This document shows positions 1 to 9,659 of a stretch of 64,000 bases of DNA, piece after piece (the stretch's first letter is position 1; each line of letters starts with the position of its first letter). Origin of the DNA: a bacterium (GTDB lineage: Bacteria > Latescibacterota > Latescibacteria > Latescibacterales > Latescibacteraceae); the NCBI GenBank assembly GCA_021372535.1, contig JAJFUH010000183.1, positions 1 through 64,000 of the forward strand. The letters run 5' to 3'. The position numbers were made by a program, and so were the translations under genes. The notes under the pieces are model-generated. The model did no database searches. It saw only the letters and a list, made by a program, of their open reading frames with translations, and was not told the origin of the DNA.

Positions 1-2088
1 GACATAGAGAACGGTTTTTTGCCCCTGTACAGTGTGATAAAGGGGAAAGCGAAAATTCTTTCCGATCTCAAAAAAGCCGCCGACCAGGCTGATACCGTAT
101 TTCTTGCTACCGACCCCGACCGTGAGGGTGAGGCGATTGCCTGGCATGTCGCCGGTCGCATTCTGAAAGAAAACCAGCCCTCATTCCGTGTGCTCATCAA
201 TCAGATCACCAAGAACGCCGTTCTGAAAGCGATCAGTGAAAAAGGGGAACTGGACCTGAACAAGGTAAACGCCCAGCAGGCCCGGCGTGTGCTCGACAGG
301 CTCGTGGGATACAAGGTCAGCCCGATACTCTGGAAAACGATGTATTCCGGTCTTTCCGCAGGCCGTGTACAGTCGGTGGCTCTCAGGCTTGTGGTTGAGC
401 GCGATATGGAAATCGAGGCATTCACCCCCGAGGAATTCTGGGAAATAAAAGCCCTGCTCGATACGAAACAGCATGAGTCATTCGAAGCAAAGCTTATCAA
501 GAAGAACGGTAAACTGATAAAAATCGGAAATTCCGAAGATTCTGCTTCGGTCGTCCGTGATCTCAGATCATCGTCATTTGCGGTTGCCGATGTCACAAGC
601 AGGAAAACGAAACGTCAGCCTTTCCCGCCTTTCATTACGAGTACACTCCAGCAGGAAGCCTCACGGAGGCTCGGTTTTACCGTTTCAAGAACCATGCGCA
701 TCGCACAGACTCTGTATGAGGGTGTGGAACTTGATGATGGTTATGCAGGTCTGATAACCTATATGAGAACCGATTCGACCAGAATCGCTCCCGAGGCTCT
801 TGATGAAGTCCGTGAATATATCGGGAGTAAGTGGGGAACCGATCATCTTCCCGCAAAACCCAATTTTTACCAGAAAAAGAAGGGCGCACAGGATGCCCAT
901 GAGGCTGTCAGGCCCGCATCCATGGAGAGAACGCCCGAACGGGTGAAATCCTTCATGACCGCCGAACAGCTGAAACTCTATACGCTCATCTGGAACCGGT
1001 TTGTTGCTTCCCAGATGAAACCGGCTGAGCTTACTGTGGTCACCGTGGACATCAAAGCGGGCGAATATGAGCTGCGGTCGAGTGCAACGCATGTTGATTA
1101 CAACGGTTTCCTCATGGTTTACAAGGATGTAAGCCAGGATGACGAAGAAAAACCATCATCCGATCTTCCCGTGAACCTCAAGACCGGGGATGAACTGATC
1201 CTTAAAGATATCTCTTCGGATCAGCGTTTTACCAAGCCGCCCGCTCACTATAACGAGGCGACGCTCGTACGGCAGCTTGAATCGGAAGGTATCGGCAGGC
1301 CGTCCACCTACGCACAGATAATCAACACCATCCTCCAGCGAGACTATGTCATCCGTGAGAAAGGAAAACTGTTATCCACCGAACTCGGCAGAAAGGTTTC
1401 CGGCCTTCTTGTGAACGGTTTTCCGAACATTTTCTCCGTTGACTTCACCGCCAATATGGAAGAGGAGCTCGATAAAATCGAATCGGGTGAATACGAGTGG
1501 CTGTCTGTCGTGAACGATTTTTACGGACCGTTTATCGAATCGCTCGGAAACATAGAAAAACAGACAAAAGAATTAAAAAAAGGCATGATAGAGGAAACGG
1601 ATGAGGTATGCGACAAATGCGGATCTCCGATGGTTATCCGCTGGGGCCGTAACGGGAAATTCATGGCATGTTCCGCGTTTCCGAAATGCAAGAATACGAA
1701 GCCGCTCGAACAGGATGCGCCTGTAAAACTCGATGAACGATGCGAGAAATGCGGCGCACCCATGGAAGTACGGAACGGAAAATTCGGTCGGTTTATTGCG
1801 TGCTCCAATTATCCGAAGTGCAAAAATATAAAGCCGTTCACGCTCGGTGTTAAATGTCCTGAGAAAGGGTGTGACGGTGAGATTGTCGAGAAACGGTCCA
1901 AGAAGGGGCGGATATTTTATGGCTGTAACCGATATCCGAAGTGTAAATATGCGAGCTGGACGAAACCGGTCAGCATCTCGTGCCCGGCATGTGAAAGTCC
2001 CACACTGGTCGAATCAAAAAATGGCGAGTCCTATTCATGCCCGTCCTGTAAAGGTACATTTAATAAAAACGACCTCGAGTTGACGTGA
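1..2088 (+). CDS. topA: DNA topoisomerase I (type IA), 5'-truncated by window edge
   Basis: Relaxes negatively supercoiled DNA by transient single-strand cleavage through a tyrosine. The reading frame is open from base 1 and has no plausible start at the edge, so roughly the first 40 residues (start of the Toprim domain) lie outside the window. Visible are the rest of Toprim with the acidic DPDREGEA motif, and the active-site region ITYMRTDS, whose tyrosine codon is at 760-762. The C-terminus carries zinc ribbons: three topoisomerase-type four-cysteine modules (codons around 1610-1700, 1735-1830 and 1850-1950) and a shorter fourth CPAC/CPSC ribbon. The stop overlaps the start of xerC by one base (TGATG), indicating translational coupling. 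The order topA-xerC-hslV-hslU matches the codWXY neighbourhood of Firmicutes. Identification is secure. Confidence 0.97.
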   Translation, partial: DIENGFLPLYSVIKGKAKILSDLKKAADQADTVFLATDPDREGEAIAWHVAGRILKENQPSFRVLINQITKNAVLKAISEKGELDLNKVNAQQARRVLDRLVGYKVSPILWKTMYSGLSAGRVQSVALRLVVERDMEIEAFTPEEFWEIKALLDTKQHESFEAKLIKKNGKLIKIGNSEDSASVVRDLRSSSFAVADVTSRKTKRQPFPPFITSTLQQEASRRLGFTVSRTMRIAQTLYEGVELDDGYAGLITYMRTDSTRIAPEALDEVREYIGSKWGTDHLPAKPNFYQKKKGAQDAHEAVRPASMERTPERVKSFMTAEQLKLYTLIWNRFVASQMKPAELTVVTVDIKAGEYELRSSATHVDYNGFLMVYKDVSQDDEEKPSSDLPVNLKTGDELILKDISSDQRFTKPPAHYNEATLVRQLESEGIGRPSTYAQIINTILQRDYVIREKGKLLSTELGRKVSGLLVNGFPNIFSVDFTANMEEELDKIESGEYEWLSVVNDFYGPFIESLGNIEKQTKELKKGMIEETDEVCDKCGSPMVIRWGRNGKFMACSAFPKCKNTKPLEQDAPVKLDERCEKCGAPMEVRNGKFGRFIACSNYPKCKNIKPFTLGVKCPEKGCDGEIVEKRSKKGRIFYGCNRYPKCKYASWTKPVSISCPACESPTLVESKNGESYSCPSCKGTFNKNDLELT

Positions 2089-2990
2089 TGGAAACATATC
2101 TTGAGCTGTTTCTCAAGTATATCATGGTCCAGAAAAATTACTCCGGGCATACCGTTGAGGCCTATGAGCGCGATATCCGACAGTTTATGGGATTTCTGCA
2201 GACCAGGGCAGGTGATGTACCGGTGAGTCTCGATCAGTTTTCTCGACAGAACATTCGTGATTATCTATATGCGCTGTCGCAGGCCGGCCTTTCCCGGAAA
2301 AGTATCGGTCGTAAACTGGCTTCGCTCAAATCTTTCGGTAAATATCTCGTCAATGAGAGTGTGTTTGAAAAAAGTCCCGCCGGAGAGATCAAAACCCCGA
2401 AGATCGAAAAAAAGGAACCTGTTTTTCTGAGCGAGACGGAAGTTATGCATACCATGTCGATACCGGTCGGACAGGATATGATTTCGTTCCGTAACCGGGC
2501 TATCCTCGAGGTATTCTACGGTACGGGCATACGGCTTTCCGAGCTTCATGGACTTAATGTAGACAGTATCGATTACTTCGACGGTGTTTTCCGTGTTCTG
2601 GGTAAAGGCAGAAAACAACGTATCGTTCCCATTGGCCGTAAGGCAGTGGAAGCGGTGAGAGACTATCTGCCGTTCCGTGAAAAAGAGCTTGTCAGGTGCG
2701 GATCTTCGGGTGAGACGGCGCTGTTCGTGAACACAAAGGGTAAACGCCTGGGACAGCGCAGCATTCAACTGGCTGTGACAAAACATCTCAGGATGGTTTC
2801 CGAAAAGGAGCATCTAAGCCCCCATGTACTGCGGCACTCGTTTGCCACCCATATGCTCGATCACGGCGCCGATCTGAGAGCGGTTCAGGAACTTCTGGGA
2901 CATACGTCGCTTTCCACAACCCAGATTTACACCCATGTCACCATGGACAGGCTTATAAAGGCATACCGTCAGGCGCATCCACGGGCCTGA
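2088..2990 (+). CDS. xerC: tyrosine recombinase XerC
   Basis: Site-specific tyrosine recombinase that, with XerD, resolves chromosome dimers at dif. The N-terminal SAM-like core-binding domain (about residues 1-90) is followed by the catalytic domain. Catalytic residues are visible: Arg in GTGIRLSEL, Lys in LGKGRKQR, the HVLRHSFATHM box (HxxR), His in LLGHTSLSTTQ, and nucleophile Tyr281 in QIYTHV. The length of 300 residues is normal for the family. I chose the ATG at 2088, which overlaps the topA stop, over a GTG one codon upstream. XerC and XerD are hard to separate by eye; the position after topA and before hslV favours XerC. Confidence 0.93.
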   Translation: METYLELFLKYIMVQKNYSGHTVEAYERDIRQFMGFLQTRAGDVPVSLDQFSRQNIRDYLYALSQAGLSRKSIGRKLASLKSFGKYLVNESVFEKSPAGEIKTPKIEKKEPVFLSETEVMHTMSIPVGQDMISFRNRAILEVFYGTGIRLSELHGLNVDSIDYFDGVFRVLGKGRKQRIVPIGRKAVEAVRDYLPFREKELVRCGSSGETALFVNTKGKRLGQRSIQLAVTKHLRMVSEKEHLSPHVLRHSFATHMLDHGADLRAVQELLGHTSLSTTQIYTHVTMDRLIKAYRQAHPRA

Positions 2991-3082
2991 ATCAGGAGTT
3001 TTTCTGGTGCGGAGACCGGAAGTTTTGAACACCGGCGGAATTGAACGGAATCAAGTTAAAACTATTATACGGAGTAAAAGCT

Positions 3083-3622
3083 GTGCACGATCAACGCATG
3101 CATGCAACAACGATTCTCGGAGTGAGACGGAATGGTAAAGTGGCGCTGGGCGGAGACGGGCAGGTGACATACGGCGATACGGTTGTTAAAAGCTCGGCGG
3201 TGAAGATCAGGCGCCTCTATAATGATTCCATTCTCGCGGGTTTTGCGGGAGCGACGGCCGATGCATTTGCACTGTTTGAAAAATTCGAGGGCAAGCTGGA
3301 AGAATATTCCGGGAATATGCCCAAGGCTGTCGTGGAGCTTGCCAAGGAATGGCGTACCGACAAGATGCTCAGACGTCTCGAAGCAATGCTCGTGATCATG
3401 GACAAGAAACACTCCTTCATCATATCGGGTGAAGGAGATGTCATCGAGCCCGACGACGATGTCGTCACCATCGGCTCAGGTTCTCCGTATGCGCTCGCGG
3501 CTGCCCGCGCTTACATTGATGGAACCCGTCTTTCGGCTGCAAAGATCGTTGAAAAGTCGCTTTCCATTGCCGCTGATATCTGTATTTACACCAATAACCG
3601 TATAACCGTGATGGAGCTCTGA
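3083..3622 (+). CDS. hslV: HslV (ClpQ) peptidase subunit of the HslUV protease
   Basis: Threonine peptidase that forms the double-hexameric core of the two-component ATP-dependent protease HslUV in the cytoplasm. The TTI sequence that becomes the mature N-terminus is followed by VRRNG, GDGQVT, the GFAG-TADAF core and the KMLRRLEA helix, all typical. Two starts are possible. The GTG at 3083 has a GGAG at 3071-3074 and gives eight residues before the catalytic Thr; the ATG at 3098 gives three. In either case a short propeptide must be removed, as in other HslV/ClpQ members beginning HATT or HGTT. I prefer 3083 for its ribosome-binding site. hslU follows after one base, so the two are co-translated. 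Confidence 0.93.
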   Translation: MHDQRMHATTILGVRRNGKVALGGDGQVTYGDTVVKSSAVKIRRLYNDSILAGFAGATADAFALFEKFEGKLEEYSGNMPKAVVELAKEWRTDKMLRRLEAMLVIMDKKHSFIISGEGDVIEPDDDVVTIGSGSPYALAAARAYIDGTRLSAAKIVEKSLSIAADICIYTNNRITVMEL

Positions 3623-3623
3623 T

Positions 3624-4988
3624 ATGACCGATCGTCAAAAACACCTGACACCGCGTGAAATCGTTCAGGAGCTCGATAAATATATCATCGGCCAGGAAAA
3701 AGCGAAAAAATCGGTGGCGATTGCCCTCAGAAACCGCTGGAGGCGGCGCATGGTCCCTGAAGATATTCGTGAGGAGATCATGCCCAACAATATCATCATG
3801 ATCGGCCCGACCGGTGTAGGAAAAACCGAAATCGCCCGCCGTCTGGCGAGTCTTGCCGATGCTCCCTTCATCAAGGTTGAGGCGTCCAAGTTCACCGAAG
3901 TTGGTTATGTGGGCCGTGATGTCGAATCCATCGTCCGCGATCTTGCGGACCTTGCGGTCAACATGGTCAAAGAGCGGTGCAACAAAGAGGTTCAGGAAAC
4001 GGCGGTAAAACTTGCGGATGACCGGATTCTCGATTTTCTTCTTCCGGCTGCCGGGACAAAAGCCATCGAGTCAGGCGAAAGTGAAGTCCGTGACGAACGG
4101 CGCGGGAAAACCCGCGGCAAACTCCAGGAACAGCTTTTAAGCGGACATCTGGAAGACCGGATGATCGAGATCGATGTACCGGTCGAACGGTCGCCGATGA
4201 TCGAGATTTTTACACCGCAGGGCATGGAGGAAATGGGAATCAATATTCAGGAGATATTCGGCGGTGTCATGTCCGGCCGTTCCAAAAAACGGAAGGTTAC
4301 CATCAACGAGGCGCGTACCATTTTCCAGCAGGAAGAGAGCCGTAAACTCATCGACATGGATAATGTGATCAAGGAAGCGCTCCAGATGGTCGAGGAGTCC
4401 GGGATTGTGTTTGTCGATGAAATCGATAAAATCGCGGGCGAATCGGTGCATGAAACCATCGATGTATCCCGTGAAGGTGTTCAGCGCGATATACTCCCGA
4501 TAGTTGAAGGATCGACCGTGATGACGAAATACGGGATGGTAAAGACCGATCATGTCCTGTTCATAGCAGCCGGAGCCTTTCATTCGAGCAAGCCTTCCGA
4601 TCTTATTCCCGAGCTTCAGGGACGGTTCCCCATTCGGGTCGAGCTTGACAGTCTCGGAGAGGAAGAATTTTACCGCATTCTTACCGAGCCGCGGAATGCA
4701 CTCATCAAACAGTATCAGGCGTTGCTCAATGCCGATGGGATCACCTTGACATTTACGGACGGCGCGCTTCGGGAGATTGCCTCCTCCGCCGACAAGGTCA
4801 ACAAAAAAACGGAAAATATCGGCGCCCGGAGGCTTCACACGATCATGAGCACACTTCTCGAAAATATACTGTTTGAAACCCCCGCTGAGGAAGGCAAGGT
4901 CAAAAAGACCCGCATAACCAAGGAAATGGTTCGCTCCGAGCTCGATGAAATAATAAGCGATGAGGATTTGAGCAGGTATATCCTTTAA
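3624..4988 (+). CDS. hslU: HslU (ClpY) unfoldase ATPase of the HslUV protease
   Basis: AAA+ hexameric unfoldase that feeds substrates into HslV. Walker A is GPTGVGKT at residues 61-68 and Walker B ends at Asp265-Glu266 in IVFVDEIDK. Between them lies the charged intermediate (I) domain, about residues 110-240, ending in the [10 protein letters not shown] stretch typical of HslU. Sensor-like NIGARRLHT and the C-terminal IL tail, which docks into HslV in known HslU, are present. The length of 454 residues matches the family. The gene starts one base after hslV, so the pair is certainly co-expressed. Confidence 0.97.
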   Translation: MTDRQKHLTPREIVQELDKYIIGQEKAKKSVAIALRNRWRRRMVPEDIREEIMPNNIIMIGPTGVGKTEIARRLASLADAPFIKVEASKFTEVGYVGRDVESIVRDLADLAVNMVKERCNKEVQETAVKLADDRILDFLLPAAGTKAIESGESEVRDERRGKTRGKLQEQLLSGHLEDRMIEIDVPVERSPMIEIFTPQGMEEMGINIQEIFGGVMSGRSKKRKVTINEARTIFQQEESRKLIDMDNVIKEALQMVEESGIVFVDEIDKIAGESVHETIDVSREGVQRDILPIVEGSTVMTKYGMVKTDHVLFIAAGAFHSSKPSDLIPELQGRFPIRVELDSLGEEEFYRILTEPRNALIKQYQALLNADGITLTFTDGALREIASSADKVNKKTENIGARRLHTIMSTLLENILFETPAEEGKVKKTRITKEMVRSELDEIISDEDLSRYIL

Positions 4989-5014
4989 CATGGTTTGTGG
5001 TTTATAGTTCATGG
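4989..5014 (+). repeat. short GGTTTGTGGTTTATA-type repeat downstream of hslU
   Basis: Just after the hslU stop is a GGTTTGTGGTTTATAGTTCA stretch. In reverse complement it resembles the 14-bp unit AACCACAAACCATA that is tandemly repeated at 59681-59712. It is a diverged, roughly two-unit copy. No gene or terminator explains it. Confidence 0.45.
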
Positions 5015-5158
5015 TGAGTGGGGCGTGTTTCGGGAAGGCTGTTATGCCGGATTTATTTCGGCTCCCCATAGAATGAGTGATAAATAATATCAGCGTTTGC
5101 TGAATAAATGAAAATACCAGGGAAAATCTCAGGCATATGCTGTAACATAGAGGGTATC

Positions 5159-6091
5159 ATGAAAAAAGATCTTCTCAGTATCGGTGATTTGACAAAGGCG
5201 GATTACGAGTTTCTGGTCGCAACGGCGCTTACGATCAAGGGAGATATGGCATCCTTTCAGGATGTGCTCAGGAACAGAACGGTTGTTCTCATTTTTGACA
5301 AGCCTTCTCTCAGGACGCGGGTAACGTTCGAGGTGGCCATGCGTCAGTTCGGCGGTAACAGCATCTATATGCGGGGCAATGAAATATCACTCGGCAAGCG
5401 CGAAACCATATCCGATGCCGCACGGAATCTTTCACGGTGGGTGGATGGCGTCATCATGCGGACGTTCGGTCACGATATCGTCTCCGAGCTTGCTGAAGCG
5501 TCGACCATACCCGTCATCAACGCCCTGACCGACCTCGAGCATCCCTGCCAGGCGCTTGCCTGTTTCATGACTCTGAAAGAGCATCTTGGTGATCTCTGTG
5601 GAAAGAAGCTTGTTTTTGTGGGTGACGGGAACAATGTTGCACACAGCCTGATGCTTCTGGCTCCTCTTGCCGGGATGGATTTTACCATGTGCTGCCCGGG
5701 CGGGTATGAACCGCTGAAAGAAATTGAAACCCGGGCCATGCGCTCTGCCGGCGAAATGGGGACGACCTGTACGACAGACCATGATCCTTTTGCGGCGGTG
5801 AAAGGTGCCGATCTCATATACACCGATGTCTGGGCCAGTATGGGGCAGGAAGATGAATCGGAAAAACGCGCCCGGGACTTTAAAAACTTTCAGGTCAACG
5901 GTAAGCTCGTTTCCGCTGCGGGGGAAAAGTGCCTCGTTTCCCACTGCCTTCCTGCTCACCGGGAAGAAGAGATTACCTCGGAAGTTCTCGACAGCGATGT
6001 CAGCATCGCATTCGATGAGGCTGAAAACCGCCTCCATATCCAGAAAGCGATTCTCTATACCCTTCTCGGGGCGTCACGTGAGAGGGAGTGA
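5159..6091 (+). CDS. argF: ornithine carbamoyltransferase
   Basis: Transfers the carbamoyl group from carbamoyl phosphate to ornithine, making citrulline in arginine synthesis. The carbamoyl-phosphate loop is SLRTR at residues 50-54, the HPCQ motif is at 128-131, the ornithine-side motif HCLPAHR is at 262-268, and FVGDGNNVAHS and DVWASMGQE match OTCase rather than aspartate carbamoyltransferase. I chose the ATG at 5159, preceded by AGAGGG (5149-5154), over an in-frame ATG at 5108 that would add a non-homologous 17-residue leader. The length of 310 residues is normal. The next gene overlaps the stop by four bases. No other arginine gene is nearby, so the gene sits outside any arg operon here. 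Confidence 0.94.
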   Translation: MKKDLLSIGDLTKADYEFLVATALTIKGDMASFQDVLRNRTVVLIFDKPSLRTRVTFEVAMRQFGGNSIYMRGNEISLGKRETISDAARNLSRWVDGVIMRTFGHDIVSELAEASTIPVINALTDLEHPCQALACFMTLKEHLGDLCGKKLVFVGDGNNVAHSLMLLAPLAGMDFTMCCPGGYEPLKEIETRAMRSAGEMGTTCTTDHDPFAAVKGADLIYTDVWASMGQEDESEKRARDFKNFQVNGKLVSAAGEKCLVSHCLPAHREEEITSEVLDSDVSIAFDEAENRLHIQKAILYTLLGASRERE

Positions 6092-7788
6092 ACATCGTGG
6101 TATTTTGTCCTCGTGGTAATGGGCGATTCCCCCTTGCGGTAATTGCCTTATTTGTTTTTATAGGGTTTTCATGCGCCAAACAGGGACTGCCGCCCGGGGG
6201 TCCGGAAGATAAAATACCGCCTGAACTGATCGGTTCATCGCCTGCCAACATGTCGATCAATGTTTCTGCCGGGGAACGGATCCTGTTCGAGTTTTCGGAA
6301 CCCATGGATTCCAAAAGCGTTGAAGATAATTTTTTCGTTGTTCCCATTCCTTCTTCGTGGCCGGAATTTTTGTGGCATTCGGGCAGCAGGGCTCTGGAAG
6401 TGCGATTCCACGAACCCTTTAAAATGAACACGACCTATGTTGTCTCGATAGGAGCCAAGGCGAGCGACCTGAGGCGTAATCCGCTTGACGACACCGTTAC
6501 GCTCACGTTTTCGACCGGCGCAACCATCGAGAACGGAAAAATCACGGGCAGAATAATACCATACGGATACTTCTCAAAGGAACCTGAGAAGATTTCCGGA
6601 GTCGATATCGTGGCATACAGGCTATCCGATGCAGGTAAGTCACCCGATCCGCGCAGTGATGTACCCGATTATTTTACCCAGAGCGGCAACGATGGAAGCT
6701 TTGAAATCACCGGACTGTCACACGGACTTTACCGCATTTTCGCGATTGGCGACAAGGACGGAAACGGATTTTATTCGGAAGGTTCCGATATGGTGGGCAT
6801 AGCTCCCCATGATGTCGAGCTTGCTGAAAAGGATTCCGTGCGGGCGCCCATGATCATGGTATCGTCGAAGGACACCACCGGTGTTCAGCTCAGATCGGTG
6901 AGGGCATCCGATTCGAGGCGGGTCGAGGTATTCTTTGATCGCGCCGTTGTATCCGCCGGTATGCAGCTGGCGTTCGATGGGCTTGAAATCGACGGCTTCT
7001 TTGTCGATGTGAAAAATCCACAGACTGTTTCGGTCGCGACAGCGGCGCAGGAAAACGGGAAACGGTATGCCGTCAGCACCCTCGAGGTTTTCGACCGTGA
7101 CGGGAATGGTGTTGCCCCGCTCGGCTTCAAACCCGATTTCGCCGGCACCGACCGTCCCGATACTACCGCGCTTGAAATTGCTGATTGGGGGCCGAAGATT
7201 CTTACAGCCGGCAGCGGGCCGTTGAGGCTTGTTTTTAATCGCATCCTTGCCATTTCCGCCGATTCGGATACCAGTTTTGCTCTGGCTGATGAATCGGGAG
7301 AGGATCTGGCTGTCAGGCGTTCTGCCCCGAATGAGATGGAAATTACGCCGCCGAACGGATGGAAAGAAGGCTATAATTATCTTATATCGCTTGAGAAAGA
7401 AAACCTGAAGGGTATATCCGGGAACACGTTTGCGGACACGGCCGGAGATATACGTTTCAGGGTTGTTCCCTCCGATACACTTGGATTCATGATCGGGTCG
7501 GTTGTCGATCCTGCGGGCGGCGACGGCTCTCTGTACCGTATAGCATGGAAACATATCGAAACCGGTACAGTCAGTGAAATCGGGATCAGAGGACCGGTCG
7601 AATGGGCGTCCGGAGGGGTGCTTCCGGGACGATATATAGCATACGCATACCGTGATGACGGCGACAGTACGGTGTTTCGCGGGATGGTTTCGCCGTTTCG
7701 GGCCGCCGAACAGGTTGTTGCTTATCCGGATACGATTAAGGTTGTTTCACGCTGGAAAACGGACACAATTCAATTCATTTTCGAATAA
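6088..7788 (+). CDS. exported lipoprotein with bacterial Ig-like (Big_5-type) domains
   Basis: Starts at a GTG overlapping the argF stop (GTGA). The N-terminus has a hydrophobic signal (about residues 14-28) ending in FSC at Cys29, a relaxed lipobox. A GGPEDKIPPELI stretch follows, leading into an Ig-like domain with FEFSEPMD, the hallmark of Big_5/SbsA-like Ig domains in FCB-group lipoproteins. The remaining roughly 430 residues look like repeated beta-sandwich modules (for example the EPMD-like LVFNRILA and FDRAVVSA strands). It is predicted to be a surface or periplasmic protein anchored by lipid; no enzymatic motif is visible. It is transcribed in line with argF and the GuaB3 gene, but a shared function is not evident. 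Confidence 0.75.
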   Translation: MNIVVFCPRGNGRFPLAVIALFVFIGFSCAKQGLPPGGPEDKIPPELIGSSPANMSINVSAGERILFEFSEPMDSKSVEDNFFVVPIPSSWPEFLWHSGSRALEVRFHEPFKMNTTYVVSIGAKASDLRRNPLDDTVTLTFSTGATIENGKITGRIIPYGYFSKEPEKISGVDIVAYRLSDAGKSPDPRSDVPDYFTQSGNDGSFEITGLSHGLYRIFAIGDKDGNGFYSEGSDMVGIAPHDVELAEKDSVRAPMIMVSSKDTTGVQLRSVRASDSRRVEVFFDRAVVSAGMQLAFDGLEIDGFFVDVKNPQTVSVATAAQENGKRYAVSTLEVFDRDGNGVAPLGFKPDFAGTDRPDTTALEIADWGPKILTAGSGPLRLVFNRILAISADSDTSFALADESGEDLAVRRSAPNEMEITPPNGWKEGYNYLISLEKENLKGISGNTFADTAGDIRFRVVPSDTLGFMIGSVVDPAGGDGSLYRIAWKHIETGTVSEIGIRGPVEWASGGVLPGRYIAYAYRDDGDSTVFRGMVSPFRAAEQVVAYPDTIKVVSRWKTDTIQFIFE

Positions 7789-7809
7789 ACTTTCTTCCGG
7801 AGGTCATGT

Positions 7810-8970
7810 ATGAGCGAGTATATCAGCAGAGGACGTAAAGCCCGACGGTGTTACGGTTTTGACGAGATCGCCCTCGTTCCGGGTGATGTTACCTTCAACC
7901 CCAATGAAGTCGATGTCTCCTGGATGCTTGAAGGTATTAAAATCGATGTTCCGATCCTGGCTGCGGCTATGGACGGGGTTGTCGATACACGGTTTGCCAT
8001 CGAAATGGGAAAATTCGGCGGACTTGCGGTGCTTAATCTCGAGGGTGTCCAGACACGTTACGAAAACCCATCGGAAATTCTCGATGCGATTGCGAACTCC
8101 ACGCCCGAAGAAGCGACAAAACTCGTGCAGGGAATCTACAAGGTTCCGGTAAAAGAGGAGTTGATCGAAAAACGTATTGCCGAAATCAAGAACGCAGGTG
8201 TGCGTGCGATTGTTTCTTCGATTCCCCAGAAAGCACAGCGGTATGGCGACATTGCCCAGAGCGCGGGCGTGGATATTTTCGTCGTACAGTCGACTGTCAC
8301 CACAGTTCGTCATATTTCAAAAGAATATGAACCGCTTAATTTCGAGCGTTTGTGCAAAAAGATGAAAGTGCCTGTTATCGCTGGAAATACAGTGAGTTAC
8401 ACTGCGAGCCTCGAACTTATGGAAACGGGGATTTCCGCTCTCCTCGTCGGCATCGGTCCGGGAGCTGCATGCACGACACGGGGAGTTCTCGGTATCGGAA
8501 TGCCCCAGGTGACCGCTACCGCTGACTGTGCGTCCGCCCGTGATTTCTGGCTTAAGAAATCCGGCAGATACGTACCCATTATCACCGATGGCGGTATGAG
8601 CTCGGGAGGTGACATCTGCAAGGCTTTTGCGAGCGGCGCCGATGCCGTGATGATTGGATCGTCCTTTGCCCGCGCCAAGGAAGCCCCCGGCAGAGGGTAC
8701 CACTGGGGTATGGCGACATCGCACGAGAATCTGCCCCGCGGAACCCGTATAAGAGTTGGAGTTACCGGTACCCTCGAGCAGATACTGTTCGGGCCTGCCG
8801 AGCTCGATGACGGCAGCCAGAATCTGATGGGTGCTCTGCGGACTTCAATGGGTTCTCTCGGCGCGAGTAATATTCGCGAGATGCAGCTTGCCCAGATTAT
8901 CATCGCACCTTCCATAAAGACCGAGGGTAAAGTTTTCCAGACAGCTCAGCGAGTGGGAATGGGCAAGTGA
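7810..8970 (+). CDS. guaB3: GuaB3-family IMP dehydrogenase-related protein, no CBS domains
   Basis: A TIM-barrel protein of the IMP dehydrogenase/GMP reductase superfamily, 386 residues and continuous, without the CBS pair that interrupts canonical IMPDH. The N-terminal YGFDEIALVPG and NLEGVQTRYE are characteristic of the GuaB3 subgroup of Actinobacteria and cyanobacteria. The catalytic cysteine is Cys221 in GPGAACTTRG, and the phosphate-binding ITDGGMSSGGD is intact. GuaB3 is expected to act on IMP or GMP in guanine nucleotide metabolism; its precise reaction is less settled than that of GuaB. A GGAGG (7798-7802) precedes the ATG at 7810. The DUF4159 gene starts one base after the stop, so the gene is part of the downstream operon. 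Confidence 0.88.
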   Translation: MSEYISRGRKARRCYGFDEIALVPGDVTFNPNEVDVSWMLEGIKIDVPILAAAMDGVVDTRFAIEMGKFGGLAVLNLEGVQTRYENPSEILDAIANSTPEEATKLVQGIYKVPVKEELIEKRIAEIKNAGVRAIVSSIPQKAQRYGDIAQSAGVDIFVVQSTVTTVRHISKEYEPLNFERLCKKMKVPVIAGNTVSYTASLELMETGISALLVGIGPGAACTTRGVLGIGMPQVTATADCASARDFWLKKSGRYVPIITDGGMSSGGDICKAFASGADAVMIGSSFARAKEAPGRGYHWGMATSHENLPRGTRIRVGVTGTLEQILFGPAELDDGSQNLMGALRTSMGSLGASNIREMQLAQIIIAPSIKTEGKVFQTAQRVGMGK

Positions 8971-8971
8971 C

Positions 8972-9646
8972 ATGAATTTTGTGAGAAACTGTACAGCCGC
9001 GGTATGTCTCATTGTGTTTGCCGGTGCAATGGTATCCGATACACATGCCCGCGAGCCGCTGACCATTGCCCGGCTTAAATACGGGGGAGGAGGGGACTGG
9101 TACTCGAATCCGTCTTCTCTCCCCAATCTCATGAAATTCGTTCAGGAAAACGCATCCATTCCGGTTACCGGTACGGAAACGGCAGTCGCTGTAGGGGATG
9201 AGGAACTTTTTGATTACCCCATCGTCTACATGAATGGGCATGGGAACATATCGTTTACCCAGTCGGAAACTGCATCTCTCAGGAGATACCTCACTTCCGG
9301 AGGATTCCTGATCGCTGATGACAATTATGGCATGGATAAAAGCTTCAGACGGGAAATAAAAAAGGTTTTTCCTGACAAAGAACTGGTGCTTCTTCCAAAA
9401 AATCACCCTGTTTTCAACGCATTGTTCTCTTTTCCGGAAGGTATTCCCAAGATACATGAACATGACGGCAAACCTGCACAGGCATTCGGAATTTTCCATG
9501 AAGGGCGGATGGTCGTTTTTTATTCGTATGAATCAGACCTCGGCGACGGATGGGAAGATCCGTCGGTCCATAACGATCCTGAGCCGGTCAGGCTTTCCGC
9601 GTTGAAAATGGGAACGAATCTTATTGTCTGGGCACTCAGCCAGTGA
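8972..9646 (+). CDS. DUF4159 exported protein
   Basis: Begins with a classical signal peptide (residues 1-26, ending near DTHA) followed by ARLKYGGGGDWYSNPSSL, the opening signature of the DUF4159 family. Internal GGFLIADDNYG and KNHPVFN motifs recall a glutamine-amidotransferase-like alpha/beta fold, but no Cys nucleophile is seen. The family is usually found beside DUF4175, MoxR, DUF58 and BatA-type genes, as here. Its biochemical role is unknown. It starts one base after guaB3 and is followed after 13 bases by the DUF4175 gene. Confidence 0.85.
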   Translation: MNFVRNCTAAVCLIVFAGAMVSDTHAREPLTIARLKYGGGGDWYSNPSSLPNLMKFVQENASIPVTGTETAVAVGDEELFDYPIVYMNGHGNISFTQSETASLRRYLTSGGFLIADDNYGMDKSFRREIKKVFPDKELVLLPKNHPVFNALFSFPEGIPKIHEHDGKPAQAFGIFHEGRMVVFYSYESDLGDGWEDPSVHNDPEPVRLSALKMGTNLIVWALSQ

Positions 9647-9659
9647 GCGGTCCGCTGTA

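Noticed and set aside
4137-5069. 310-codon open frame antisense to hslU, and similar long antisense frames at 15013-15909, 46123-47013, 47062-47850 and 47972-49057
   Set aside because: Each lies opposite a gene with clear family motifs, has no ribosome-binding site or recognisable domain, and results from codon bias of the sense gene.
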